This document shows, piece after piece, positions 1 through 8,202 of a stretch of DNA of 64,000 nt. The notes beneath the pieces were generated by a model. That model had not been told where the DNA came from and searched no databases. It saw nothing but the letters and a program-made list of their open reading frames with translations. This DNA comes from RBG-16-64-43 sp964353865 (lineage in GTDB: Bacteria; Chloroflexota; Anaerolineae; Anaerolineales; RBG-16-64-43). The stretch lies in contig CAYGXJ010000031.1 in assembly GCA_964353865.1 (NCBI GenBank), forward strand, positions 33,115-97,114, in the 5' to 3' direction. The position numbers and the translations under genes are program-made. The number at the start of each line of letters is the position of its first letter. Within the stretch, counting starts at the first letter, position 1.

Positions 1-918
1 GCGCACGACCTGCACCCGGACTATCTCACGACGCGCTGGGCCAACGAACACCGCGCCGGACCTCATCGCACGGTCGCCGTGCAACATCATCACGCGCACA
101 TCGCGGCGTGTATGGCCGAGAATGGGATCGGGCCGGACGAACGCGTGCTGGGGCTGGCTTTCGACGGCACGGGTTTCGGCCGCGACGGCGCGATCTGGGG
201 CGGCGAGGTGCTGCTCGCCTCGTACGCCGGTTTTGAGCGACTGGCGCAACTCGAGTATCTCCCGCTCGCCGGCGGCGAGGCCGCGATCCGCGAGCCGTGG
301 AAGACGCTGGTCGGGTACGGTCAGGCGCTCGAGTTGGATGTGCAGGGCGCACGCGGTCTCGCGGGCGTGGCGCCTTCGGCTGTCGCCACCCTTCAGCAGA
401 TGACCCGCCGGCGAGTCAACACGCCGCTCACCAGCAGCCTCGGGCGCCTGTTCGACGCGGTTGCAGTGATCGCGGGCGCGCAGGCCAGGGTGAGCTACGA
501 GGCGCAAGCGGCCATCCAGCTGGAGGCCGCAGCGCGCGCCAGCCGCGGCGACGCCCGCCGGTATCCCCTGCGCATCGAGCGCCGCGAGGGAACGCGCAAG
601 ATCCTCGTTCGTGACATGCTCGAGGCGATGCTGCGCGATGCGCGCGCAGGCGAAAGTCAGGGCGCGATCGGGCTGCGCTTCCACCACAGCCTGGCGGAGG
701 CTTTGGGCGGGCTGCTGAGTGAGCTGCGCGATGAGACCCAGGTAACCACAGTCGCGCTTTCGGGCGGCGTCTGGCAAAACACGCTGCTGCTCGATCTCGC
801 GGTGCGGCAGATTGTAGAGCGCGGGCTTCGCCCCCTGCTCCACTCCAACGTGCCGCCCAACGACGGCGGATTGGCACTGGGTCAGGCGGCTGCGGCGGTT
901 CACGTCGCGGGAGGCTAG
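1..918 (+). CDS. hypF: Carbamoyltransferase HypF, C-terminal part (cut by window start)
   Basis: HypF makes the thiocarboxamide on HypE that becomes the cyanide ligands of the NiFe site. The frame is open from base 1, so the true start lies outside; about 305 residues are present. Visible are the Kae1/YgjD-like nucleotide-binding signatures: VQHHHAHIAACMAE (about residue 27), LAFDGTGFG, ALSGGVWQN, and PPNDGGLALGQA near the end. The acylphosphatase, zinc-finger and YrdC domains of full HypF must lie upstream of the window. It is followed after one base by hypC, and the hypC ribosome site GGGAGG overlaps its stop, so it heads a hypFCDE operon. Identity is certain. Confidence 0.97.
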   Translation, partial: AHDLHPDYLTTRWANEHRAGPHRTVAVQHHHAHIAACMAENGIGPDERVLGLAFDGTGFGRDGAIWGGEVLLASYAGFERLAQLEYLPLAGGEAAIREPWKTLVGYGQALELDVQGARGLAGVAPSAVATLQQMTRRRVNTPLTSSLGRLFDAVAVIAGAQARVSYEAQAAIQLEAAARASRGDARRYPLRIERREGTRKILVRDMLEAMLRDARAGESQGAIGLRFHHSLAEALGGLLSELRDETQVTTVALSGGVWQNTLLLDLAVRQIVERGLRPLLHSNVPPNDGGLALGQAAAAVHVAGG

Positions 919-919
919 C

Positions 920-1168
920 ATGTGTCTGGGCATTCCCGGTAAGATCACCGAAGTGTTCGAGCGCGATGCGCTGCGCATGGCCAAAGTCGACTACGGCGGT
1001 GTGGTCAAGGAAGCCTGCCTGACCTACGAGCCGGAGGCCCAGGTGGGCGAGTACATCCTGGTGCACGTCGGCTTCGCCATCAGCCGCATGAGCGAAGCCG
1101 AGGCCCAGGAGACTCTGCGCCTCATCGGCGAACTGGCGGAGTTCGGCGACCAGGAGGCGGCCGCCTAG
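920..1168 (+). CDS. hypC: Hydrogenase assembly chaperone HypC/HupF
   Basis: A small chaperone (82 aa, normal for the family) that carries the Fe(CN)2CO unit with HypD and delivers it to the hydrogenase large subunit. The N-terminus MCLGIPGKI is the family signature, with the essential Cys2 after Met removal; the central GGVVKEACLTYEPEAQVGEYILVH segment fits the OB-fold (quoted pieces: GGVVKEACL, VGEYILVH). A strong GGGAGG lies 5 bases before the ATG. Located one base after hypF and 19 bases before hypD. Confidence 0.97.
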   Translation: MCLGIPGKITEVFERDALRMAKVDYGGVVKEACLTYEPEAQVGEYILVHVGFAISRMSEAEAQETLRLIGELAEFGDQEAAA

Positions 1169-1187
1169 GCGGCGGCCACGACGAGCG

Positions 1188-2279
1188 TTGAAGTACATCG
1201 ACGAGTACCGCGATCGCGAGAGCGTGCAGCGCTTGCTGGGGGCGCTGCGCTCGAGCGTTACCCGCCACTGGACGCTGATGGAAATCTGCGGCGGGCAGAC
1301 GCACGCCTTCCTGCGCTTCGGGTTGGATGCGCTCTTGCCGCCGGAAATCGAACTGGTCCATGGCCCCGGTTGTCCAGTGTGCGTGACGCCGGTGGAGCAA
1401 ATCGACCGGGCAGTGGCCCTCGCCGGCCGTGAGGAGGTCATCTTCACTTCCTTCGGCGACATGCTGAGGGTCCCGGGCACACACTCCGACTTGTTCGCCG
1501 TGCGTGCGCGCGGCGGCGACGTAAGGGTGGTGTATTCGCCGCTGGATGCGGTCAAGCTGGCACAAGACCATCCGCATCGGCAGGTGGTGTTCTTCGCCAT
1601 CGGGTTCGAAACCACCGCGCCAGCCAATGCCATGGCGGCGATCGCCGCGCGCGCGCGAGGCGTCAGCAACTTCTCGATGCTCGTCTCGCAGGTTTGCGTC
1701 CCGCCCGCGATGGAGGCCATCCTGGCCTCACCCCGCAACCGGGTCCAGGCGTTTCTCGCGGCCGGCCACGTGTGCGCCGTGATGGGCTACTGGCAGTATC
1801 ACCCGATCGCTGCGCGGTTCCGTGTGCCCATGGCCGTAACCGGGTTTGAACCGGTGGACCTGCTGTGCGGCATTCAGGCCGCGGTCAACCAACTCGAGGC
1901 CGGCCACGCCAAGGTGGAAAACGCCTACGGCCGCGTGGTGAGCGAGGCCGGCAACCGCCCCGCGCAGGAAGCGATGGCAAAGGTCTTTGAGCCATGCGAC
2001 CGCCAGTGGCGAGGGATCGGCATGATCCCGCTCAGCGGGCTGCGCCTGCGACCGCAGTTCGAAGACCTGGATGCCGAGGCGCGTTTTGACGTCGGCCACC
2101 TCGCGGTCAGCGAATCTTCGCTCTGTATCGCGGGCGAAGTGCTGATGGGTCACAAAAAGCCGGCCGACTGCCCGGCGTTCGGGCGCGAGTGCACACCGAC
2201 TTCGCCGCTGGGCGCCCCGATGGTCTCGGCCGAGGGGACGTGCGCCGCCTATTTCCGCTACCAGCGGCCACAGGAGTAA
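1188..2279 (+). CDS. hypD: Hydrogenase formation protein HypD
   Basis: HypD is the iron-sulfur scaffold on which the Fe(CN)2CO group is assembled with HypC. The protein has 363 aa, the usual length. Family motifs are present: EICGGQTHAF (about residue 33), HGPGCPVCVTP (about 59, with the conserved CxxC), FFAIGFETTAP (about 137), GYWQYHPIA, and the C-terminal cluster region with DCPAFGREC. The start is TTG, chosen because the N-terminus KYIDEYRD is the conserved HypD start; no strong ribosome site is visible, so translation may depend on coupling with hypC. Confidence 0.96.
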   Translation: MKYIDEYRDRESVQRLLGALRSSVTRHWTLMEICGGQTHAFLRFGLDALLPPEIELVHGPGCPVCVTPVEQIDRAVALAGREEVIFTSFGDMLRVPGTHSDLFAVRARGGDVRVVYSPLDAVKLAQDHPHRQVVFFAIGFETTAPANAMAAIAARARGVSNFSMLVSQVCVPPAMEAILASPRNRVQAFLAAGHVCAVMGYWQYHPIAARFRVPMAVTGFEPVDLLCGIQAAVNQLEAGHAKVENAYGRVVSEAGNRPAQEAMAKVFEPCDRQWRGIGMIPLSGLRLRPQFEDLDAEARFDVGHLAVSESSLCIAGEVLMGHKKPADCPAFGRECTPTSPLGAPMVSAEGTCAAYFRYQRPQE

Positions 2280-2282
2280 GCT

Positions 2283-3341
2283 ATGTCCGAAAGCCCACTC
2301 GATTTCGAAGGCTACGCCTGCCCGCTGCCTTTCCCGCCCGGCGACCGCGTCGTTTTGGGGCACGGCTCGGGCGGACGTCTAAGCCGTGATTTGCTGACCC
2401 GCCTGTTCCTTCCGGCGCTGGGCTCGGCCGCTCCGCGTCACCTGGATGATTCTGCGGTCCTTCAGTTCGGCGGCGAGCTACTCGCCTTCACGACCGACTC
2501 GCACGTGGTGAGCCCGCTCTTCTTCCCGGGCGGCGACATCGGCCGGCTGGCAGTGTGCGGCACCGTCAACGATCTGGCCATGGTCGGGGCACGCCCGATT
2601 GCCCTGACCGCAGGCTTCGTGCTCGAAGAAGGCTTGGAGTTCGGCGAACTGGGGCGCATTCTCGAATCGATGGCGCAGGCCGCGCGCGAGGCCGGTGTCT
2701 ACATCGCCGCCGGCGATACGAAAGTGGTCCAACGCGGCAGCGCCGACAAGTTGTTCATCAATACTTCCGGCGTGGGCTGGGTGGCTCCGGGCCAGGCCGT
2801 CTCCGGCGCCGGGGCGAAGCCGGGCGACGTGGTGCTACTCTCGGGACCGATCGGGGATCACGGCATGGCGGTCCTTTCCGCACGCGAGGACTTGGGGTTC
2901 GAGACCGATCTGGCGAGCGACGCGGCGCCGCTCAACCATCTGGTGCAAGCCATGCGCGAGGCCGGACCGGTGAATGCGCTGCGTGACCCGACTCGCGGCG
3001 GGTTGGCCACTGCGCTCAAGGAGATCGCCGACCAATCGGGCGTATCGATCGAGCTTCACGAAAAGGCCATCCCTGTGCGGCCGGCGGTGCGCGCGGCCTG
3101 CGAGCTAATGGGCTTCGACCCGCTGCATGTGGCCAACGAGGGCAAGCTGGTGGCCTGCGTGCCGGCAGAGGCCTCCGAGCGCGTGCTCGAGGCGATGCGC
3201 GCCTCTCGCTATGGCGATGAGGCATGCCGCATCGGCGAGGTGGGCCACGGCGCAGCCGGCCGAGTGACGCTGCAGACGGCCATCGGCGGGACGCGCTTGA
3301 TCGACATGCTTGCGGGAGAAATGCTTCCACGCATCTGCTAG
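2283..3341 (+). CDS. hypE: Hydrogenase expression/formation protein HypE
   Basis: HypE is dehydrated from a C-terminal thiocarboxamide to a thiocyanate and donates cyanide to the HypCD complex. 352 aa. It has the PurM-like ATP-binding layout: GHGSGGRLSRDLL, DDSAVL, TDSHVVSPLFFPGGDIG, VNDLAMVGA, DPTRGGLATALKEIA. It ends LPRIC, the required C-terminal cysteine, so the protein looks functional. AGGAG overlaps the hypD stop, with only 3 bases between genes. hypA and hypB are not in the window. Confidence 0.97.
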   Translation: MSESPLDFEGYACPLPFPPGDRVVLGHGSGGRLSRDLLTRLFLPALGSAAPRHLDDSAVLQFGGELLAFTTDSHVVSPLFFPGGDIGRLAVCGTVNDLAMVGARPIALTAGFVLEEGLEFGELGRILESMAQAAREAGVYIAAGDTKVVQRGSADKLFINTSGVGWVAPGQAVSGAGAKPGDVVLLSGPIGDHGMAVLSAREDLGFETDLASDAAPLNHLVQAMREAGPVNALRDPTRGGLATALKEIADQSGVSIELHEKAIPVRPAVRAACELMGFDPLHVANEGKLVACVPAEASERVLEAMRASRYGDEACRIGEVGHGAAGRVTLQTAIGGTRLIDMLAGEMLPRIC

Positions 3342-3431
3342 CCCTACGGCAACAACTCGAGGATCCCCCGCCCAACCCCATCGCACTGAGGGGATTTGCT
3401 GGCCCGCAGCGAAATGCATCAACAATTGGCG

Positions 3432-3461
3432 GCCATCCTCATCCTGTCGCTTGAGGATGGC
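3432..3461 (+). terminator. Hairpin after hypE, possible terminator
   Basis: GCCATCCTC (3432-3440) and GAGGATGGC (3453-3461) form a perfect 9-bp stem with a 12-base loop. No T-run follows, so intrinsic termination is only a guess from position. Confidence 0.35.
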
Positions 3462-3583
3462 ACTTGGCGAGCGTACCTTGGGCCAAAGCTGAACATGCCC
3501 AAGTCGGCCAACACAGCCCCCCGGGGGGACTGACAACAACGTCGCGCTAGGACATGTGCGGAATAAACGGCCGAATCCCCAGA

Positions 3584-3603
3584 TTGTGACGAAAATCCCT
3601 CAA
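3584..3603 (+). promoter_or_regulatory. CRP/FNR-like operator upstream of hydB
   Basis: The sequence TTGTGACGAAAATCCCTCAA matches the site before the second hydrogenase operon (20494-20513) at 14 of 20 positions, with both outer arms (TTGTGAC and CTCAA) identical. The left arm is a textbook TGTGA half-site; the right arm is weak. It is centred about 63 bases before the start predicted from the TAGACT box at 3645-3650, a class I activator distance. Confidence 0.5.
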
Positions 3604-3709
3604 AAGACCGATGGGTGTATGCCCGAAGAGCCATCCGAGGGCGCTAGACTGTTTTGAGGCGAATTCGGTCACTCTTGCCTCGACGCAGCAGAAACGGAGC
3701 CTGTGGACC

Positions 3710-4768
3710 ATGAATCCTATAGTCATCCCGAAGGCTGCTCTCGACGATTGGGTCAGGCTGCTTCGGTCGAGCTACCGAGTGGTAGCTCCAAAGCCTCTGC
3801 ACGGCCAGCACGTGTTCGGCGAGGTCGGGTCGGCGAGCGAGTTCGACCTGGGCTATCCGACCAGCGTGCTGCCACCCAAGAAGTACCTCTTCCCGGCGCG
3901 CGAGGACCTGCTGAAGTTCCGCACGGATGCGCAGCAAGTGGAGGCAACGCTCGACGGACCCCGCACGGTGGTTCTGGGCGTTCACACGTGTGACTTGCAC
4001 GCGATGCAGCTCCTGGATCGCGTCATGGCTACCGGTTACAGCGACCAGCACTACCTGGCGCACCGCAACAAGACCACGCTGGTGAGCGTGGAGTGCCTCA
4101 AGCCGTGCACCGCGGGTTCATTCTGCAAGAGCATGGGCACCCTCTCCACACCTGAGGCGTTCGATCTTCACCTGACCGACCTGGGTGACGCCTACGCGGC
4201 TGAGGTGGGCAGTGACCGCGGCGCGGCGCTGCTGGTCGGGCTCAAAGCGGCACGCCCCTTCGCCGACAAGGATACGGCGCGCCTCAACCGCGTGATGAGC
4301 GACAAGTGGCCGCGCTTCCCGCTGCGGCTGGAGTTCGACGTGACCGAACTCCCCAGCTTGCTTTCGACATCCTACGACAGCGAGTTGTGGAAGGAACTGG
4401 GCGAGCGCTGCCTGGTCTGTGCCATGTGCACTAACGTGTGTCCCACGTGCTACTGCTTCAACGTGACGGACGAAGTGGACCTGACGCTCATGAACGGGCG
4501 GCGCGTACGCGAATGGGATTCGTGCCAGCTCGACAAGTTTGCCACGGTCGCCGGCGGGCATAACTTCCGCACCACGCGAGCGGCGCGGCAGAGGCATCGC
4601 TTCTTCCGCAAGGGGAAGTACCAGACCGATGCGTTCGGGCTGCTGGGCTGCGTGGGCTGCGGTCGATGCGCGGAAGCCTGCCTGGTGCACATCACGCCCG
4701 TCGACACCTTCAACGAACTCTACCGCCGCCAACACCAGCCGGCGGCCGCCACCCCGCAGGGAGGCTGA
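3710..4768 (+). CDS. hydB: Group 3b NiFe hydrogenase (sulfhydrogenase) beta subunit, 4Fe-4S protein
   Basis: This iron-sulfur subunit passes electrons between the catalytic NiFe dimer and the flavoprotein gamma subunit. 352 aa from the ATG at 3710, chosen because CGGAG lies 10 bases upstream and MNPIVIPKAALDDW is the natural N-terminus; the frame stays open back to 3611. The N-terminal 220 residues resemble the FrhB/SH-beta fold (VLGVHTCDLHAMQLLDR). Two ferredoxin-type clusters follow: CLVCAMCTNVCPTCYC at about residue 234 and CVGCGRCAEACLVH at about 314. First gene of hydBGDA, 3 bases before hydG. Confidence 0.9.
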   Translation: MNPIVIPKAALDDWVRLLRSSYRVVAPKPLHGQHVFGEVGSASEFDLGYPTSVLPPKKYLFPAREDLLKFRTDAQQVEATLDGPRTVVLGVHTCDLHAMQLLDRVMATGYSDQHYLAHRNKTTLVSVECLKPCTAGSFCKSMGTLSTPEAFDLHLTDLGDAYAAEVGSDRGAALLVGLKAARPFADKDTARLNRVMSDKWPRFPLRLEFDVTELPSLLSTSYDSELWKELGERCLVCAMCTNVCPTCYCFNVTDEVDLTLMNGRRVREWDSCQLDKFATVAGGHNFRTTRAARQRHRFFRKGKYQTDAFGLLGCVGCGRCAEACLVHITPVDTFNELYRRQHQPAAATPQGG

Positions 4769-4771
4769 CCC

Positions 4772-5626
4772 ATGGTCACAGCCCTCAAACAAACCTTGAT
4801 CAACCCCTCCATCTATCTGCCGACCTACGGCGTGGTCCGCAGCGTCCGGCCGATGACGGGCATGGAAAAACTGTTCGACATCGCCCTGCCCGAGGGCATG
4901 AGCCTGGGGCACAAGCCCGGGCAGTTCGTGGAGGTCTCGCTCTTCGGCGTGGGTGAGGCGCCGATCAGCATTTGCTCTTCACCGAGCCGCAGTAATGGCA
5001 GCTTCCAGTTGTGCGTGCGACGGGCGGGTGATCTGACGGGCCTGCTGCACACGCTCACGCCCGGCTCGCCGATCGGGATTCGCGGACCGTTCGGCACCGG
5101 CTTCCCGATCGAGCGCTTCCGCGGAAAGGACATGCTTTTCGCGCCGGGCGGCTTGGGCCTGGCGCCGCTGCGCTCGCTGATCAACCAGGTGCTCGACGAG
5201 CGCTCGGACTTCGGGCGGGTGATCATCTTGTATGGCGCGCGCAGCCCGGCCGAGTTGCTCTTCACCGACGAACTGGAAGCCTGGAAAGCGCGCGGCGATG
5301 TGGAAGTGCACTTGACAGTGGACCGCGGCGACGAGAACTGGAAGGGCAACGTGGGCGTCATCACCACGCTCTTCCCCAAGGTCGAGGTTCATCCACGCAA
5401 CACGGTGGCGGTGACAGTGGGGCCGCCGGTGATGTACCGCTTCGTGCTCATGGAACTCCTGGGCAAGGGCCTCCCGGATGGCAACATCTGGCTCTCGCTC
5501 GAGCGCCGCATGAAGTGCGGTGTGGGCAAGTGCGGTCATTGCCAGATCAACCATCTCTACGCCTGCCAGTCGGGCCCCTCCTTCTCTTACGCCCAGATCA
5601 AACACCTGGGGGAGGCTTTGGGATGA
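4772..5626 (+). CDS. hydG: Group 3b NiFe hydrogenase gamma subunit, FAD/NAD(P)-binding oxidoreductase
   Basis: A ferredoxin-NADP-reductase-like subunit (284 aa) that exchanges hydride with NAD(P)H for the hydrogenase. Seen: FAD region with KPGQFVEVS and APISICSSPS (residues 45-75), glycine-rich GPFGTGFP, the nucleotide-binding stretch FAPGGLGLAPLRSL (about 128), and a C-terminal 2Fe-2S motif CGVGKCGHC...C at about residues 249-264, standard for the sulfhydrogenase gamma/DHODH-K family. GGGAGG precedes the ATG. The stop overlaps the start of hydD (ATGA). The symbol follows Pyrococcus usage and is unrelated to the radical-SAM HydG of FeFe hydrogenases. Confidence 0.9.
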   Translation: MVTALKQTLINPSIYLPTYGVVRSVRPMTGMEKLFDIALPEGMSLGHKPGQFVEVSLFGVGEAPISICSSPSRSNGSFQLCVRRAGDLTGLLHTLTPGSPIGIRGPFGTGFPIERFRGKDMLFAPGGLGLAPLRSLINQVLDERSDFGRVIILYGARSPAELLFTDELEAWKARGDVEVHLTVDRGDENWKGNVGVITTLFPKVEVHPRNTVAVTVGPPVMYRFVLMELLGKGLPDGNIWLSLERRMKCGVGKCGHCQINHLYACQSGPSFSYAQIKHLGEALG

Positions 5627-6402
5627 GCGCCAAACCCAAGATCGCATTCTACGAATTCACCAGCTGCGAAGGCTGCCAACTGACCGTGGTCGACTCGCTG
5701 CAGCTCTACCCCGAGCTGCTGGAGGCCGTGGATATCGTCCGCTTTCGCGAGGCGATGAGCGAGAAGGGCGACGACTTCGCCATCGCTTTCATCGAAGGCT
5801 CATGCTCACGGCCGAGCGATGAAGCGCCGATCAAAGCCATCCGTGAGAAGGCGGCCCTGGTCGTTGCGCTCGGCGCGTGCGCCCACCTGGGCGGGATCAA
5901 CACCATCCGCAACCGTCACGATCTGGGCGAGGTGCGCCGCTTCGTGTACGGCGACAAGGCCGAGTGGTACGACACCTACCCGGCCCGGCCGATCTCGGCG
6001 GTGATCAAGGTGGATGCGGCTATCCCCGGCTGCCCGATCGATCGCCATGAGTTCGTGCGCACGGTGAAGCGCCTGTTGCAGGGCCGCGCCCCCGAACTGC
6101 CGGACTACCCGCTGTGCGTCGAGTGCAAGCTCAAAGAAAACGTGTGCCTGTACCTGCGCGGCACAACCTGCCTGGGCCCGATCGTGCGCGCCGGGTGCGA
6201 TGCCATCTGCCCGACCTACGGCGACTCGTGTGAGGGCTGCCGCGGGCTGGTGCCCAACCCGAACATCGAGCATCTCAAAGAGGTGCTCAGCGAACATGGG
6301 CTGAGCGTGGACCAGACGCTGGCCAAGATGACGCAATTCCTGACCTACCAGGTTATGGAAATGGAGGCGGCAGGCCATGGCGACCCCCAACCTGCGCATT
6401 GA
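5623..6402 (+). CDS. hydD: Group 3b NiFe hydrogenase small (delta) subunit
   Basis: The electron-transferring small subunit that pairs with HydA. 259 aa from the ATG at 5623, which overlaps the hydG stop; the open frame upstream to 5515 is inside hydG and is not used. The proximal-cluster motif TSCEGCQL (Cys15, Cys18), IEGSC, LGACAHLGGI and IPGCPID are the expected ligands, followed by cysteine-rich CVECKLKENVC and CPTYGDSCEGC segments for further 4Fe-4S clusters. Cytoplasmic, no signal peptide. Its end overlaps hydA by 26 bases. Unlike HydA, its cluster motifs look complete. Confidence 0.92.
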   Translation: MSAKPKIAFYEFTSCEGCQLTVVDSLQLYPELLEAVDIVRFREAMSEKGDDFAIAFIEGSCSRPSDEAPIKAIREKAALVVALGACAHLGGINTIRNRHDLGEVRRFVYGDKAEWYDTYPARPISAVIKVDAAIPGCPIDRHEFVRTVKRLLQGRAPELPDYPLCVECKLKENVCLYLRGTTCLGPIVRAGCDAICPTYGDSCEGCRGLVPNPNIEHLKEVLSEHGLSVDQTLAKMTQFLTYQVMEMEAAGHGDPQPAH

Positions 6403-7669
6403 TGTCCACCACGTGACCCGCGTCGAAGGCCACGGCAACATCGTCGTCGACGTGCGGAACGGCCAGCTCAAACAGTGCGACCTGGAGATCGTAGAGACTC
6501 CACGATTCTTCGAAGCCATGCTGCGCGGCCGGCCGTACGGCGAATCGTCGCACATCACCTCGCGCATTTGCGGCATCTGCGCGGTGGGGCATGCCACCGC
6601 CTCCCTGCGCGCGACCGAGAACGCGCTGGGCGTCGTGCCGAGCGAGCAGACCGTGCTGCTGCGCAAGCTCAACTTCCACGGGGAGATGCTCGACAGCCAC
6701 ATCCTGCACGCCTATATGCTCATCGCCCCCGACCTCTTGGGCGTGGGCAGCGTGATCCCGCTCGCCAAGAGCGCGCCCGATGTTGTGTTGCGCGCGCTGC
6801 GCATGAAGAAGCTGGCCGGCGACCTGTGCGCCGCCCTTTGCGGGCGGCACACCCACCCCATCGCGATGACGGTGGGCGGTTTCACGCACTTCCCTAGCCG
6901 CCTGCAGCTGGAAGAATTGCGCGAGCGGCTCATCGCCATGCGTCCGGACGTAGAGGCCACGGTCGAGCTGTTCACCCAGCTCAAGCTGCCGGCCTTCGAG
7001 CGCGACACCGAATATGTGGCGCTGCGCGCCAAGGGCGAGTACTGCTACATCGACGGCGAGATCGCTTCAAGCGACGGCGGCGCACTGCCCCTCACCGAGT
7101 ACCGCAAGGTCACCAACGAATACCTGGTGCAGCACTCATCGGCCAAGCGCACGCACCACAAGCGCGAGTCGTACATGGTCGGCGCGCTGGCGCGCTTTAA
7201 TATCAACTTCGACGAGCTGCACCCCAAGGCCAAATCGGCCGCGGCGGCAATCGGGCTCAAGCCCAAGGTGACCAACCCGTACCTGAACACGGCCGCGCAA
7301 GTGGTGGAAATCGTCCACTGCACCGAAGATGCCATCCGCTTGTGCGATGTGCTGATCAAGCGCGGCATCACCTGGGAAGAGCCGGTAAAACCCGCGCGCC
7401 TGAGCGGCGAAGGCGTGGGCGCATGCGACGTGCCGCGCGGCACGCTCTTCCACAATTACGTCATTGCCGGTGGACTGGTGACCGGTGCCAACTGCATCAT
7501 CCCGACCGGCCAGAACTTGAACAACATCGAAGCCGACATGCGCGCGTTGGTGCCGACGATGCTCGACCGCAAGCCGCCGGAGATAACCTTGGCGCTGGAG
7601 ATGCTGGTGCGCGCCTACGCCCCGTCCATTTCGTGCTCGACCCACCTGCTCGATGTCCGCTTTGAGTAG
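6377..7669 (+). CDS. hydA: Group 3b NiFe hydrogenase large (alpha) subunit with altered Ni-binding motif
   Basis: 430 aa, the normal size for a group 3b catalytic subunit. The N-terminal motif RICGIC (Cys65, Cys68) is intact, preceded by HHVTRVEGHGN. The C-terminal motif, which should read Asp-Pro-Cys-x-x-Cys-x-x-His, reads APSISCSTH (residues 415-423), so the terminal Ni-ligand Cys is Ser417 and the Asp is Ala415; only Cys420 remains. Only 7 residues follow His423, as usual in group 3b. The rest of the protein is well conserved and the frame is undamaged. What is seen is loss of one ligand; whether the enzyme is inactive, altered in function, or misassembled in the data is open. It overlaps the protease gene by 17 bases. 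Confidence 0.9.
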   Translation: MATPNLRIDVHHVTRVEGHGNIVVDVRNGQLKQCDLEIVETPRFFEAMLRGRPYGESSHITSRICGICAVGHATASLRATENALGVVPSEQTVLLRKLNFHGEMLDSHILHAYMLIAPDLLGVGSVIPLAKSAPDVVLRALRMKKLAGDLCAALCGRHTHPIAMTVGGFTHFPSRLQLEELRERLIAMRPDVEATVELFTQLKLPAFERDTEYVALRAKGEYCYIDGEIASSDGGALPLTEYRKVTNEYLVQHSSAKRTHHKRESYMVGALARFNINFDELHPKAKSAAAAIGLKPKVTNPYLNTAAQVVEIVHCTEDAIRLCDVLIKRGITWEEPVKPARLSGEGVGACDVPRGTLFHNYVIAGGLVTGANCIIPTGQNLNNIEADMRALVPTMLDRKPPEITLALEMLVRAYAPSISCSTHLLDVRFE

Positions 7670-8192
7670 CCTCACCGAAACGCACGCGCCCGAACTGGGG
7701 CGCGAGACCCGGCCGGCACCGGCCAGCACGACGCTGGTCCTGGGGCTGGGCAACGAATTGCGCGGCGACGACGGAATAGGGCCGGCCGTGATCCGTGCGC
7801 TGGCCGCACGCCGCGACCTGCCTGCTCAGGTGACCGTGCTCGATGGCGGGCTGGCGGGCGTGGAGACGGTACTGCTCCTCAAGGATGTGGTGCGGGCGAT
7901 CGTTGTGGATGCCGCCGAACAGGGCCTGGCGCCGGGGGAGTGGCGGCGCCTGCCGGTGGCCGCTGTGCTGGGGCACGCGGCGCGCGAGGGCGGCGGATCG
8001 TGGCATGCCGCCGGTTTGGCGCAGGCCCTGGCCCTGGGTCAGGCGCTCGACACTTTGCCGCCGCACGTTGTTGTGTACGCGGTTCAACCGCTGCGAGCCG
8101 ACTACTCGCCCGGTTTGAGTGAACCTGTGCAAGCCGCAATCCCGACGCTGTGTGAGCAGATTCTCTCGGACCTACTTACACCCACCGCATGA
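7653..8192 (+). CDS. Hydrogenase maturation endopeptidase (HyaD/HycI family)
   Basis: A cytoplasmic protease that removes the C-terminal peptide of a hydrogenase large subunit after nickel insertion. 179 aa. The family motif GLGNELRGDDGIG lies at about residues 31-43, with VVDAAEQG at about 88 and SWHAAGLAQAL at about 116 supplying the Ni-sensing Asp and His. The gene overlaps hydA by 17 bases, so HydA is its natural substrate, even though HydA has lost one Ni ligand. The first 25 residues are extra to the core. Confidence 0.9.
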   Translation: MSALSSLTETHAPELGRETRPAPASTTLVLGLGNELRGDDGIGPAVIRALAARRDLPAQVTVLDGGLAGVETVLLLKDVVRAIVVDAAEQGLAPGEWRRLPVAAVLGHAAREGGGSWHAAGLAQALALGQALDTLPPHVVVYAVQPLRADYSPGLSEPVQAAIPTLCEQILSDLLTPTA

Positions 8193-8202
8193 GGATGATC
8201 CG

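Larger units (their letters stand above)
3342..3709. other. Intergenic region between hyp operon and group 3b hydrogenase operon
   Basis: There is no convincing gene in these 368 bases. They hold a 9-bp-stem hairpin shortly after hypE (3432-3461), a 12-base C6G6 palindrome at 3517-3528 and a CRP/FNR-like site at 3584-3603. A possible -10 box TAGACT lies at 3645-3650. The layout reads as terminator of hyp followed by the regulated promoter of the hydrogenase operon. Confidence 0.6.

Noticed and set aside
428..1738. Long - strand open frame (436 codons) opposite hypF/hypC/hypD
   Set aside because: It runs antisense through three certain hyp genes; composition is Arg/Pro/Ala-rich as typical for GC-rich shadow frames.
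3611..3709. Extended N-terminus of hydB back to 3611
   Set aside because: No ribosome site and no homology-like features; ATG 3710 has a good CGGAG and starts the conserved sequence.
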